Shown: one piece after another, positions 54,035-64,000 of the stretch
How the letters are laid out: every line of letters begins with the position of its first letter
How positions within the stretch are numbered: the first letter of the stretch is position 1
Source: Epiperipatus broadwayi
Taxonomy: Eukaryota > Onychophora > Udeonychophora > Euonychophora > Peripatidae
Length of the DNA stretch: 64,000 nucleotides
Assembly: GCA_028023455.1 (NCBI GenBank)
Contig: JAQFVV010000347.1
Span: 436,001 to 500,000, forward strand
Reading direction: 5' to 3'
The notes under the pieces: model-generated
What the model saw: the letters and a program-made list of their open reading frames with translations, nothing else
Database searches by the model: none
What the model was told of the DNA's origin: nothing
Position numbers and translations under genes: made by a program

Positions 54035-54052
54035 TGATGATGATGATGATGA
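54030..54052 (+). repeat. RTE 3' terminal (GAT)n
   Basis: TTGATGATGATGATGATGAT closes the element instead of a poly(A) tail, as is usual for RTE. Copy B ends in the same way at 46412-46425, and the 37.1 kb fragment ends in AATGATGAT. Confidence 0.85.
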
Positions 54053-54171
54053 CAATATTGTAAAGTCATTTAAAACTGTAAATACATTTTGTTATTTCTT
54101 TATTAAAATTAATTTTAATATAAAAAATCACATTTTTTTACTTTTAAAAATTACTCATCTGTTACAATAAT

Positions 54172-54470
54172 TTATCAACATTACATAATTAGAGTGGATT
54201 TGAATCCAGACTTTCAAGCTTCTTTTTATTTTATACAACTCATACACATGACCATGTACATGTGAAAAAGATAAATGATTTCCAATAGAATATTTCATGC
54301 TGAACCAGCACTCATCAGCCAACAATATATCGATCATTTATTTTTTTCGCATACATATGTGGTCATGTGTATCAGTTATATAAGGTAGAATGGATCACTG
54401 AGGAGGTTTGAAACTCTTGAGTTTAAATCCCCACTGATTACATCTATCTTAAGTATATATATATATATAT
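54172..54470. mobile_element. Foldback-family copy, both arms, short
   Basis: The left arm TTTGAATCCAGACTTTCAAG to GCTGAACCAGCACTCATCAG, then after a short centre (CCAACAATATATCGATC) the right arm TTTTTTCGCATACATATGTG to GTTTAAATCCCCACTGATTA. A TA run ends it (54450-54470). Confidence 0.8.
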
Positions 54471-54580
54471 GCTATTTGTATTTAAACATTACAACTACAT
54501 AAATAATATATATAAAAAGTATTTTTAATTGTGCAGAAAAAATTAACCTCTTATTGTGTGTTGCTTTCATAATTAGAGTG

Positions 54581-54977
54581 TATTCATATGTACACCAATA
54601 TTTACTAACCATATTTATATCAGGGCTTGGATCTATTTTAAGTTTGATGTTATAATCAACAATTTGAATTGTAAAAATTTAATTAACCTATCACAGAAGC
54701 AATACAGGATCTCATTTTTAGCCATGTGTGCTTAGATGTATATTAATTATTAATTATTATAAATCTATTATTATTAAGAACTTAATAATAGTAGATTTAC
54801 ATTTATTCACAATTAATAAATGTCTAATTGCAAGTAATTAAAAATGAGACTTAATTTTTTTCTTGTGATAGGTTAACTAAATTTTTACAATTCAGTTATT
54901 GATTATAATAGCAGACAAACAATAGACTGAAGCCCTGATATAAGCATGGTCAGTAAGAATTGGTAAATATATGAATA
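54581..54977. mobile_element. ~397 bp palindromic MITE
   Basis: TATTCATATGTACACCAATA and TTTACTAACCATATTTATAT on the left pair with ATGGTCAGTAAGAATTGGTA and ATATATGAATA on the right. Inner arms hold TTATAATCAACAATTTGAAT and AACCTATCACA. The centre is at about 54775. No coding capacity. Confidence 0.78.
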
Positions 54978-55134
54978 TGTTCTAAGCTTAAATGATTTAC
55001 TTAAGCTTTTAAAACTGTGAGTATGCCATGATTTATAATAGTTATGAAAATAACGCATGATTGGTAATTAATTTCCTTCTGTCAATTACAGCGTTTTTAG
55101 TGCTTAATAAAAAGTATTTTTACAAAAAATGCTT

Positions 55135-55562
55135 TTAGAAGGGATTTAAACTCAGACTTTTGAGACTCCTATAGTTATGTCCTCCATCTTATACAACAAA
55201 TACACATGACCACATACATATGAAAAAGATAAATGATTACCAATATATGCATTTTATGCTGAACCAGCACTCATCAGTTGGTCCAGATAATTATCACTCA
55301 TGCACATACATAATCAGTATTCAGTTTATATTAAGATAGCAGTTTAAAGATTCGTTATCTTAATATAAATTGAGCACTTATTATATATGGGTGGGGGAGA
55401 TGATGATCTGGACCAATTGATGAGTGCTGTTTCAGCACAAAATATGTATATTGGAGATTTACGTATGTGTAGTTGTTGTATAAGATGGAGTAGATAGCTG
55501 TAGGAAGTTTCAAATTCTGAACTCATTGCAGACAATATACTTGTATTTAAATAATGTTTTTA
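55135..55562. mobile_element. Foldback-family copy, both arms, medium
   Basis: The left arm GGGATTTAAACTCAGACTTT to CAGTTTATATTAAGATAGCA turns at about 55340 into the right arm, TTCGTTATCTTAATATAAAT to GATCTGGACCAATTGATGAG, GTGCTGTTTCAGCACAAAAT and TTCTGAACTCATTGCAGAC. The 63-codon minus frame at 55344 is inside it. Confidence 0.8.
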
Positions 55563-55631
55563 TTTAATTTGATCAATAATAGACTAAACCCCCAAGAATT
55601 TTTTTTCTTTAAGCACAATTTTCATTGTTTT

Positions 55632-55718
55632 TTTTTTTTTAAGTGTCATAGCATCGACCGGGACGCGAACCCGCAACCCGGGCAACTGCCTGCAAGTGCA
55701 AGGCAGTCGCGCTGACCC
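55632..55718 (-). mobile_element. tRNA-derived SINE, truncated
   Basis: On the minus strand: GTCAGCGCGACTGCCTTGCA, a B box GCGGGTTCGCGTCCCGG, then TCGATGCTATGACACTT and an A-run. It matches the copies at 35.6 and 35.9 kb. The A-box side is cut or corrupted at the homopolymer stretch that follows. Confidence 0.7.
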
Positions 55719-55785
55719 CCCAAAAAAAAACCCAAATTTTATTTTTTTTTTTTTTTAAAAAAAAATCCTGGGCCCCAAAATTACC
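55719..55785. other. Homopolymer-rich stretch, possible assembly error
   Basis: Consecutive runs of C, A, C, A, T, A and C (CCCCCC, AAAAAAAAA, then about 17 T, then AAAAAAAAA and GGGCCCC) look unlike anything else in the window. They begin inside a SINE. A consensus error or gap edge is possible. Confidence 0.4.
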
Positions 55786-58377
55786 ACTAGTTTAAAAAAT
55801 ATCATTCAATTAATTGATTTACAGATGATCTGTGCTTTTGTTTCACGTTACATTCAACAGCCAAAATTGTAGTTGAAGGGAAAAAAATACTTTTTTGGTT
55901 TTTCATGTATTACTGATCAAATTAAATAAAGCATTTTTTTTTAATAAGACAAAATTAAAAAATCAAACAAATTCATCTTTAACTGAGGTTTAAGCTTATA
56001 TCTATGCTAGAGATAATGTCTAGTTTAGTAAATGATTAATAATAATCATTATTGTATTTATGGTAGTTTACTTTTAGCATGTTGAAACCGTTGAGAGTGT
56101 AATTTCTATGTAAACAAATAGAATTATAACGATACCGGCCGTTGTTCTTTTTTATTATTTTTTTTATTAAAAGAAATTAAAATTTATTAGATACAATTGA
56201 ACATGTTTATTTATACATAGCTATATTCTTTTTACACTGTTGCAAAACATTCACTCTGTAGAACTTGCTGTGGTCCAAGACTGGGGGCCATTGCCCTCCT
56301 TCTCTCCTCCGGGCAAGTGACCCTAGCCCATGTTTCATGAAAAAGCCAGTCCGGAGCTAGCAATCTATCTCTGTTCTTTTTTTATTTATAATAAATTCAT
56401 AAATAATGAAATTTATCCAAAATAAATTGGATAAATTTTTTTTTGTTGTTGTAAATTTTTATTTTTCTAAAATAAAATTTTTAATTTTAACAAGAATAAA
56501 ACAAATAATTTCTTCAAAACAACATTGTGGCCATGCAAATAAAATTTGTAATTTTAACATTTCTCCAAAACAAAATTTGTAATTTTAACAAGAATAATTG
56601 TCCAAAACGACATCATGGCCATGCAAATATAATTTGTAATTTTAACAAGGCCAAAAATAAAACTGGTATTTTGAGAACATAATAAAAAAAACGTTAACAA
56701 AATAATACATACTTCAACAAACAACTTCTGTACACAGTAAATGCCAAACTTTATAATTGTTTACTTTAACTTCAGCCATTTTATTGATCTCACAATTTTT
56801 TTCACCCAAATGTATATTTTAGCACGATTTTATAAAAATCATGCTTACATCTCCCCTTTGATAATTAATTAAAGTGCCGCCACCCTTGACTAGAGAAGTG
56901 GGGCAAAGTTTCCACAATTTTTATTACCTCATGCTGCATCATTGAACTTGGAAAATAATGACTTGGGCATGAAATTTAAATAATTTTGACAGTCTCAATT
57001 CTAGACACTCTTAAAAAAATACTGTAGGAAAATTTAAAATGGGATGGTTCGTATAAAATGCATAATACCCAAGTTCACCGTAAGCAACTATGGCTGCTAT
57101 GACATAATAAATGTCCTATTTCTGTACTTTAGCATAGAATAGGTGCCACAGAAAGTAAATGGACTATTTTTATGCTTAAGCATTGGAATAGAACATTATA
57201 TAGCAGCACGACCACTTAAATGGTATATTTCTATGCATTTGCACAGAAATTATGCCCTCAAGTGGTTTCAACATGCTAAGAGAAGACTACCATATTTATC
57301 TGAGGTAATGGTGTCAAACTTGTAAGTAGAGTGAGTTTGATAGTTGTAAATAAAAATGTAACAAAACATTTTTTATATGTATTATTTTTTATTTTTTAAT
57401 ATTCAAATATTTTGCAATAGATATTTTGTATCCAAATTTAAAAACTGACAACCAAAGTAATGTCATAGTATTTTCAGTATTTGAAATGAATTTAATGTGC
57501 TAAAAGCTATTTCCAATAGTTTTTTTTTTTGAAGGCAGCATTTAAAAAAAAGCTTTAGTTCAACAGTCAAGAAAAATCATATTTTATTAATTTTTTTTTT
57601 GTTTTAATTAACAGTTAATACTTTTTAGTGAATTAGTCATAAAATTCAATGAAAGCATATTTTTAAATAATGTATTATCATCTATTGTATATCACTGAAA
57701 ACGTATTAAACTGATATGGATGTTTGAAATTTTATTAACCAATGCTATTTCACTGAACAAACAGCTGGACAACAATAAAATATTGCATTGTCACAATGAA
57801 TTGTAATTAATATCTAATGTGAATAAAGTTTGAAGAAAATCTGTTTGATAGAAGTATGTTAAAAATCCATTAAAAGATTTTAGCCAGCTAAAACAAACAT
57901 AATTTCTAAATTAAATAGAAACATTTAAATTTTCCACTGAATAAAATTTATCTGTTTCATTTGTTATTAAAAATAACCTTTTAATGTAAAATTAATCATT
58001 TTACTGTTGTGGTTTTTGGAATATACTGTATAGAAAGTTTCTGATTTCACACAGATTCAGAATAGATTTAACTTCTTTAAAAATATGTTATAAAAATTAA
58101 ATCTACCAATTATTTTGGCTGTTGTAATAATCAAGTAATCTGACATAGTAAGTCATTGCATTATAAAATTTGCCTTCTAAACTTTAACATTTTTATTCAA
58201 CTTAAATTTTAGAATCATAGTATTTTTGTTCCTGAATTATGCAGATATTTAGAAAATTTATAAATCATTTAACTTCTTTATAAAAATCAGATTAAACAAA
58301 TTGAGGGAAATATTTTTTTTCTGATGTTAGCTGTCTTTTATATATTATTGAAAATAAACTTTTTGTATAGATTTAAT
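55786..58377. other. No gene; two weak tandem repeats
   Basis: 56477-56665 has repeats of AATTTTAACAAGAATAA, GGCCATGCAAATA and AATTTGT (four irregular units). 57105-57265 has three ~60 bp units around CCTATTTCTGTACTTTAGCA, GACTATTTTTATGCTTAAGC and GTATATTTCTATGCATTTGC. 56230-56370 is a GC-richer patch (GGGGGCCATTGCCCTCC, CTCCGGGCAAGTGACCC) that I do not recognise. Otherwise AT-rich. Confidence 0.5.
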
Positions 58378-59015
58378 TAAAGAGAATTTAAACACAGATT
58401 TTTAAGCTTCTTTCTGTCATTCACTCCATCTTGTATAACTGATACTTATGACCACATACATGTGTTAAATGATCACCAATATATGTATTTTGTGCTAAAC
58501 CAGCACTCATCATTTGATCCAGATCATCATCTATGTGCTTAGTTTATATTAGGATATCTTCAAACATTAATAGACACGCTTCAATCTTCTCCACTCCCCA
58601 ACTCTTCTGTCATCCATATCATTGAAAATCTGAAAATGGAATATTCAAAGCCATTGTTAACGCCAAATATTGTTGTCATACCCATACTGTTTTTAAGTCA
58701 TTTGACTCCTCATTGAGTATTTCATCTTTAGATTTTCAATGATATGAATGGCTGAAGAGTTAGAGAGTAGAGAGGATTGAAGCATAATATACACCTAGCA
58801 CTAATTACATATATGTATGGGAGAAGATAATCTGGATTAACTGATGATTGCTGGTTTAGCATGAAATATGTATATTGGAGATCATTTATCCTTTTCACAT
58901 GTATGTGGTCATTTGTATCGGTTATATAAGATGGAATGGATGATTGAAAGGAGCTTAGAAGTTTGTGTTTAAATATCCTGTAATTACATCTAAAGCTTAA
59001 GTATATACTATTATA
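58378..59015. mobile_element. Foldback-family copy, longest
   Basis: A 638 bp palindrome. The left arm runs AATTTAAACACAGATTTTTA, GACCACATACATGTGTTAAA, GCTAAACCAGCACTCATC, CTCCACTCCCCAACTCTTCT and CATTGAAAATCTGAAAATGG. The centre is at 58696-58716 (GTCATTTGACTCCTCATTG). The right arm returns through TTTTCAATGATATGAATGGC, GATTGCTGGTTTAGCATGAA and CATGTATGTGGTCATTTGT to CCTGTAATTACATCTAAAGC. It defines the full structure of the family. No coding capacity. Confidence 0.85.
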
Positions 59016-62000
59016 TTGTATTCAAATGTTAGCAAAGATTTGTAATTTTATTGTTTCTGGCTTATGCAAAAAAAATACTTGTTTGTTTTCTTTCTGTTTG
59101 TTAGTGAAGTAATGATTTAACATTCAAAACTGCTGCATTTTTTTGTTTCATTTTAAAAATTAAACTAATGGAAATAAATTTTAAATATAGAATTAAAAAA
59201 AAATTATATATCATATACACTTGAGAATATATACATATTATATTCAGATTCTGGCTGATTTTTTTTTTAACTATTCAACTTTTTCTTCAATATATGCATT
59301 TCAGAAGTTGTAATCGGTATATATTTGTGGTGTCTTGTTGCCTAACCTAAAAGATTTAAAAATAAATAAACATTTGAATTAATGCAATTCAGATTAATGA
59401 CAGCGTAACTCTATTGCTGCACTTCGAGCATTTGTCTGCCATGTATGTTATCTGAAGTTTGAATGTGAAACTTAAAAACTTTTAAAATAGGGGATAAGGG
59501 GCTTAAAATAAATTTAGAATTTTTTTCCCAGTTAGTTGGCTCACATCCACTCTAGTTATTCAATTAATTAATGGTTTTGCATATGAGTGTCATATATTCA
59601 TAACTGGAAAATAAAAAAATATAAAAATGTTCATCAACTGATAAACAATGATTTCTTCATTTTTTTTTTATTTTTAAAAATGTTAGAGAAATCTTTTTAT
59701 ATAGTGAATTATTTGAAACCATTTTATCTATCTATCAATCAATAATCTATCTTTTCATGGACACTATGAAAACTAATTAATAAATTTGGAAAATTAATCT
59801 TCTATGCCCGTGTCTCCTTTTAATAATCAACACAAAGTGAAAATTCTATTATATTGTAGATATATATATAGTATTCAATTATTTAAAAAAAAATTTTTTT
59901 TCTTTTATACATACAGAGATTTATATGTATAGATTTATTATTATGAATAAGCAGTTTTGTGATTTATTATATAATTTTTTTTTATTAAATAATATGTGTT
60001 AAATTTATTTAACTTTCATTTTGTTAAAATAGAGTAAATCAGAAAAGTGTAAAATAAGGCAATTAAGATTGTTAGATTAGGAGATAAAAAATGTACACGT
60101 GTGAAAGAATGAATACATCTGTACAAACACAAAGATGCTTTTACACGTATTCCTGATGGCTATAGATTCCAGGTTTGTTGTTATCTGTGTCTTAAGATTA
60201 TTTTTACAAAAGAGGTGCTTTGATGTAGATAACGATAGCGATCAATTTTAAGTCTTTATTGATTGTGACCGACGTCAAACTTGTGAAGCTTTGATTTTTT
60301 TTTAAGATAAAGATTTCCAGATGTTTTTTTTTCTTTGGTTGAAATTCGCGATATAAATGATTGAAACAATTTTTTTAATCAGTTAGTCTTAAATTTTTTT
60401 AGAGAGATGATGAGTTAGTCATTAATTTTTTTAGAGAGAGAGTCACTCAGATTATTATTATTATTTTGAGACTCAACTCAGTCGGTCCTTCCTTGTTATT
60501 ATTCTTAAGCAGAAATGTAAGCTCTGATTTTTTTTTTTAAAAGAGAGTGAACGCTTTAATTTTTTTTCTCACTCTTTGAAAGTTGAAAAAAAAGAGCAAA
60601 TGAAATGTGCGTTTATATAAAGCAATTTCCAGCAATATTAAAGAAGAGGAGAGAAATGGAACAAGATTGAATTTATTAGAAGTTAGTAATAATTATATAA
60701 AAATGATATTAACATATTTGGTTATGCATAATACTATGCCTCTGCATTGCTAAACCATTTTTTTCTGCTTCCTGGTTAATACAGAATGAGTCAAAATCGC
60801 TGATCTGTCTATGAAGTCATGTATCCAGTAATAACCAACAAAATGATAGATTTTGAAGCCAACCACACAAGCTATATGGAATGCTTTGTTTCTAGTTCCT
60901 GGCTTATTAAAAGCTCATTACCTTCGAATGAATGGAGAAGAGGAAATAGGAGGAAAAGAAAATTTATAACAGCCATGTAGAACCAAGTTTGAAGCCATAA
61001 ATCAAATTTTTGTTGATTTACCTCAATCATCTAAAGTGTCAACAGCAATTATTTTTTTTAAAGGAGAGAGACAAGCAAATCCACCGGTACCTACTTATTC
61101 AAAGTACTTATAATAACTTTTTTTTAAATGGTAGAAGGAAGCCAATCAACAGTGAATAATAATGGAATTGAAGAAACAAGCAAGTCAATTGATTCAGCAT
61201 TATCTTAAAAGTATCTGCAATAACTTTCTTTTTTTGTTGTTGTTGTTGTTGGTGAGCAAAGAAAAGCAGTCTGAAAATTCAAACTCAGGACATTAATAAG
61301 AAGTAAAAAGTAGACGGGTAAATATGAACTTTCTTTAACCGATTTTATTCTTTTACTTATTAAAAGTAAACCTTAATTTACTGGTCAAAGCAATTTTCTT
61401 TTTTGATACAGAAACATTAAAGACTTGTTTATCTATAGTTATTTGCAATATCTCACAACATAGCACAAACATAGTTTAAATCTTTAAACTTAAATTTTTC
61501 ATTATTTTTTTTTGTTTTTTTTTATTATATATTGTAATGTTGAAATGTTTTTTTTTAATTGTTCTTCAGTTGTTAATGATAATGAGCAACCTATAGATAT
61601 ATGCATTTATAATGTTTTTTATTTTTATTTTATCTTGTTGCATATTAAAAATTAATATATGTATTTTATTTTCTTTCGCTATAAGGTTGCAAAAGAAAAA
61701 GATATTTTTATATATGTAATTTATGGGTATACATTTTAAACATATATGTTAACATTACCGAATGCGTGAATGTGTAACTGCTTATCCAAACACATCAAAG
61801 AATAGGTTATATATGATTAGTTTAAAATGGTAAATTGAAAAGTAGGGCATTACATTTGAATGGAAATGAAATAACATATACAAGTTTCACCTGAAATTTA
61901 TTTTATGATATGATGAGTAAGAAAAGTCTTAAATAAGCATTTATAGAATATGTATTTTTTTTTTAATATTGATTTAAGTCAGCTTATTTTGAGATATCAA

Positions 62001-62744
62001 GAAAAATGACAAACCTATATATTAAGTTTATTTGCTTATACTTATATAAATTTTTATATTAATAAGCCATTTATTTAATTGTCGATTTGACTTTAAAGAA
62101 GGAAAGAAAGAGTAGTAGTGTTAATAAAATATAATTATATATCTTAATTGGTTTCCGAGTTATTATTAAGAATATTGTGGTTTTTTTTTGTCTTAATTCT
62201 ATCATTTTAATTCATCATCATTGCTCGCAGTTATTAAGTATTACCATTCGTATATATTGAGCAATCACTTGCAAATATTAAGCGTCCGCAAAATAATAGG
62301 TAAACTAGAATGTTGATATTTAAGTATTTAAGGATTATGCTTGAGAATAACCAAATTTTGATAATTATAGTTCAACATAGAAAGCTAAAATTGTGTTGTG
62401 TCCATGAATTTAGATCATCCTCATCAAAGATGGATATCATGTTATTAGTTAAAAATGTTTCAAATAATACTATATAAAAGTTATGATCGCCATCAATCAT
62501 CATTAATAAATTATAATCATTAAATTTAATGTTTAGCGTAATGAATATATTTTAGTAAATAGGGGTTTATAGAAAATTGAATATTATGCAAAGAGATTCA
62601 TGATGATCAATCATCACCATTAGTATTATTAAATCCCAGTATGAAATAGGATAATTTTAATAGATGCCTATAAGTTTATAAAGATGAATTTATTGTTGTG
62701 AGTTTATTGATAAGCCATGGCTGGTATCATCATCACTATTATAA

Positions 62745-62812
62745 TCATTATTATGATATCACTATTATTATCATTATTATGATATTATTATCATCATCAT
62801 CATTATTACCTT
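62745..62812. repeat. (ATT/ATC)n microsatellite
   Basis: Irregular trinucleotide repeat (TCATTATTATGATATCAC, TATTATCATCATCATCATTA). Confidence 0.85.
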
Positions 62813-63554
62813 TATTGTGATAAATAATCTAGTTAAATGGCCATCAATATCAATAATGGTCTTCACATGCTTGTTTGGAAGCCATTAATAGGATTATACA
62901 TGTCTGTTCGTCAATATACGCTAATGAGCTAGCAATGTCTATAAGAATCTTTGATCTATAGTATAAACTTTGGTAATATTGGGATCTTGTAATTTTATCA
63001 ATATAGATAAAATGTAAGAATGTCATTTTTGTTCAATAGTCATCCAAGTCATGTGTAATAAATATGTACTGAATGAGTTTGAACTCAAGTACACTATAAA
63101 TAGATACTTATCTAGATTGAAAACAATCTAGTGGCGCTCATGGGAAAACACATGTACTTAGCTAAACTGAATAAAGAGTGATATCATCCCTTTCCAACTT
63201 CATAATATTAGTTTTATAAAATATATTTTTTTATAAGTTGTCATGAATAGCACCCGTGTGTGCATATGACCATGAATGGTCTTATATATTTGGAAAGAAG
63301 AATAGGAAGGATTCTTTGTTAGAAGAACCTAGTATTGGAGATAAGCATAAGGCACTCCAGGAATCTCACAGTGGGTACTTTTATTCAGTTGCTATATTTA
63401 ATATTATTTTTATTAGATGACAATGGCCAGTATGTTTTATTGTTCAAATGACTGCCCCAATATATAAATAAATACCAAGAATCTTTAATGCTGATATTTT
63501 CAAGTGGCACAGTGATTCTATAATTTCTTTATCTATGCTATGATGAATTAATAT

Positions 63555-63745
63555 AGTTACAAATGGTACAGATTGGATAGGCATATATCTAATAATTAAT
63601 AATTTCCCCTATCTAAATATTTATTATGGTTACAAATGTGACATATTAAAATAGTTACAAATTATAGTTACAAATGCATATCTTTTATATTAATTTAATA
63701 ATTACAAATACATATTATATTAATTTATAAATATTGTTACAATAT
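63555..63745. repeat. Irregular GTTACAAAT repeat
   Basis: GTTACAAAT or a one-base variant occurs near 63557, 63631, 63653, 63667, 63701 and 63736, spaced 14-75 bases. The last one runs into ATATATATA. Confidence 0.5.
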
Positions 63746-64000
63746 ATATAAAAGATTTCATGGTAGAAGAAAGAGCATATTTTCTGCAAACCTATAATCT
63801 AAGTTAGAATTCAGAAATAAATTTTAATAAATTTCAACAAGCTTAGAATTTTTTCACAAATGGATAACCAAAGGTCAGGTCAGATTTTTATGAAATACAG
63901 TAATTGCATGTTTTATTGCTAATACATCACATCATGTTCAAGCATGTGAACTACTAGAATTAAAGTGTTATCTATGGACTTTGATCTCTAGAGTCTACTA

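Larger units (their letters stand above)
59016..64000. other. No gene recognised
   Basis: AT-rich. It holds a TTG run (61228-61250), an ATT/ATC repeat (62745-62812), a perfect hairpin CTAGATTG-AAAA-CAATCTAG (63112-63131) and a series of GTTACAAAT words (63557-63743). The GA-rich block 60850-61280 has stops in all frames. I see no exon I can support. Confidence 0.5.

Noticed and set aside
63080-63175. TATAAATA, a perfect hairpin and AATAAA within 90 bases, as in an LTR core
   Set aside because: No second copy, no LTR ends and no primer site; such words are frequent in AT-rich DNA.

Overview
The window is AT-rich animal DNA made almost entirely of transposable elements and their debris; I recognise no host gene, no rRNA and no intact tRNA gene. 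It points to a metazoan because it holds an RTE-clade LINE with a 3' GATGAT tail, a second endonuclease-type LINE family, a piggyBac-type transposon with a TTAA target, Ty3/Gypsy LTR elements, tRNA-derived SINEs and many TA, CA and TCTA microsatellites. A lophotrochozoan, perhaps a cephalopod mollusc, would fit, but that is inference and nothing in the window proves it.

Layout. 1-2500 is a decayed Ty3/Gypsy pol (reverse transcriptase, RNase H, integrase) ending in an AT microsatellite. 2511-12339 is a complete LTR retrotransposon of 9829 bp inserted in that microsatellite. It has two 3.47 kb LTRs, a tRNA-Lys-like primer site and a Gag-like frame fused to the last piece of Pol, with the rest of pol missing. 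12.3-17.4 kb holds several palindromic MITEs and a polypyrimidine tract. 17.5-22 kb holds a decayed RTE copy and a decayed LINE on the minus strand. 23.8-24.7 kb is a TIR element. 26-36.6 kb contains copies of one palindromic (foldback) repeat family, an LTR-like block, a 3.3 kb minus-strand LINE (endonuclease, RT with YMDD, C-terminal zinc motif) and two SINEs. 37-39.4 kb has an RTE 3' fragment, the 5' part of a piggyBac-like element and tandem repeats. 41.6-47.3 kb has an integrase fossil, a 637 bp TIR element, two more pieces of the minus-strand LINE family and one RTE copy inserted inside another. 47.9-59 kb has more foldback copies, a 744 bp palindromic element and the best RTE copy (about 50.8-54.05 kb). 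59-64 kb shows only microsatellites and AT-rich sequence.

How it fits together. The coding families (Gypsy, RTE, the L1/Tx1-like LINE, piggyBac) are all broken here. Most of the remaining repeats have no coding capacity and would depend on proteins supplied from elsewhere: the pol-less LTR element on a Gypsy pol, the SINEs on a LINE, and the palindromic elements on unknown transposases. The most interesting items are the pol-less giant-LTR element with its stem-loop array and repeated LTR-end/primer-site motifs, its one-sided CpG loss, the foldback family with about twelve copies or fragments, and the palindromic element at 49.6 kb with an 11-14 bp flanking direct repeat.
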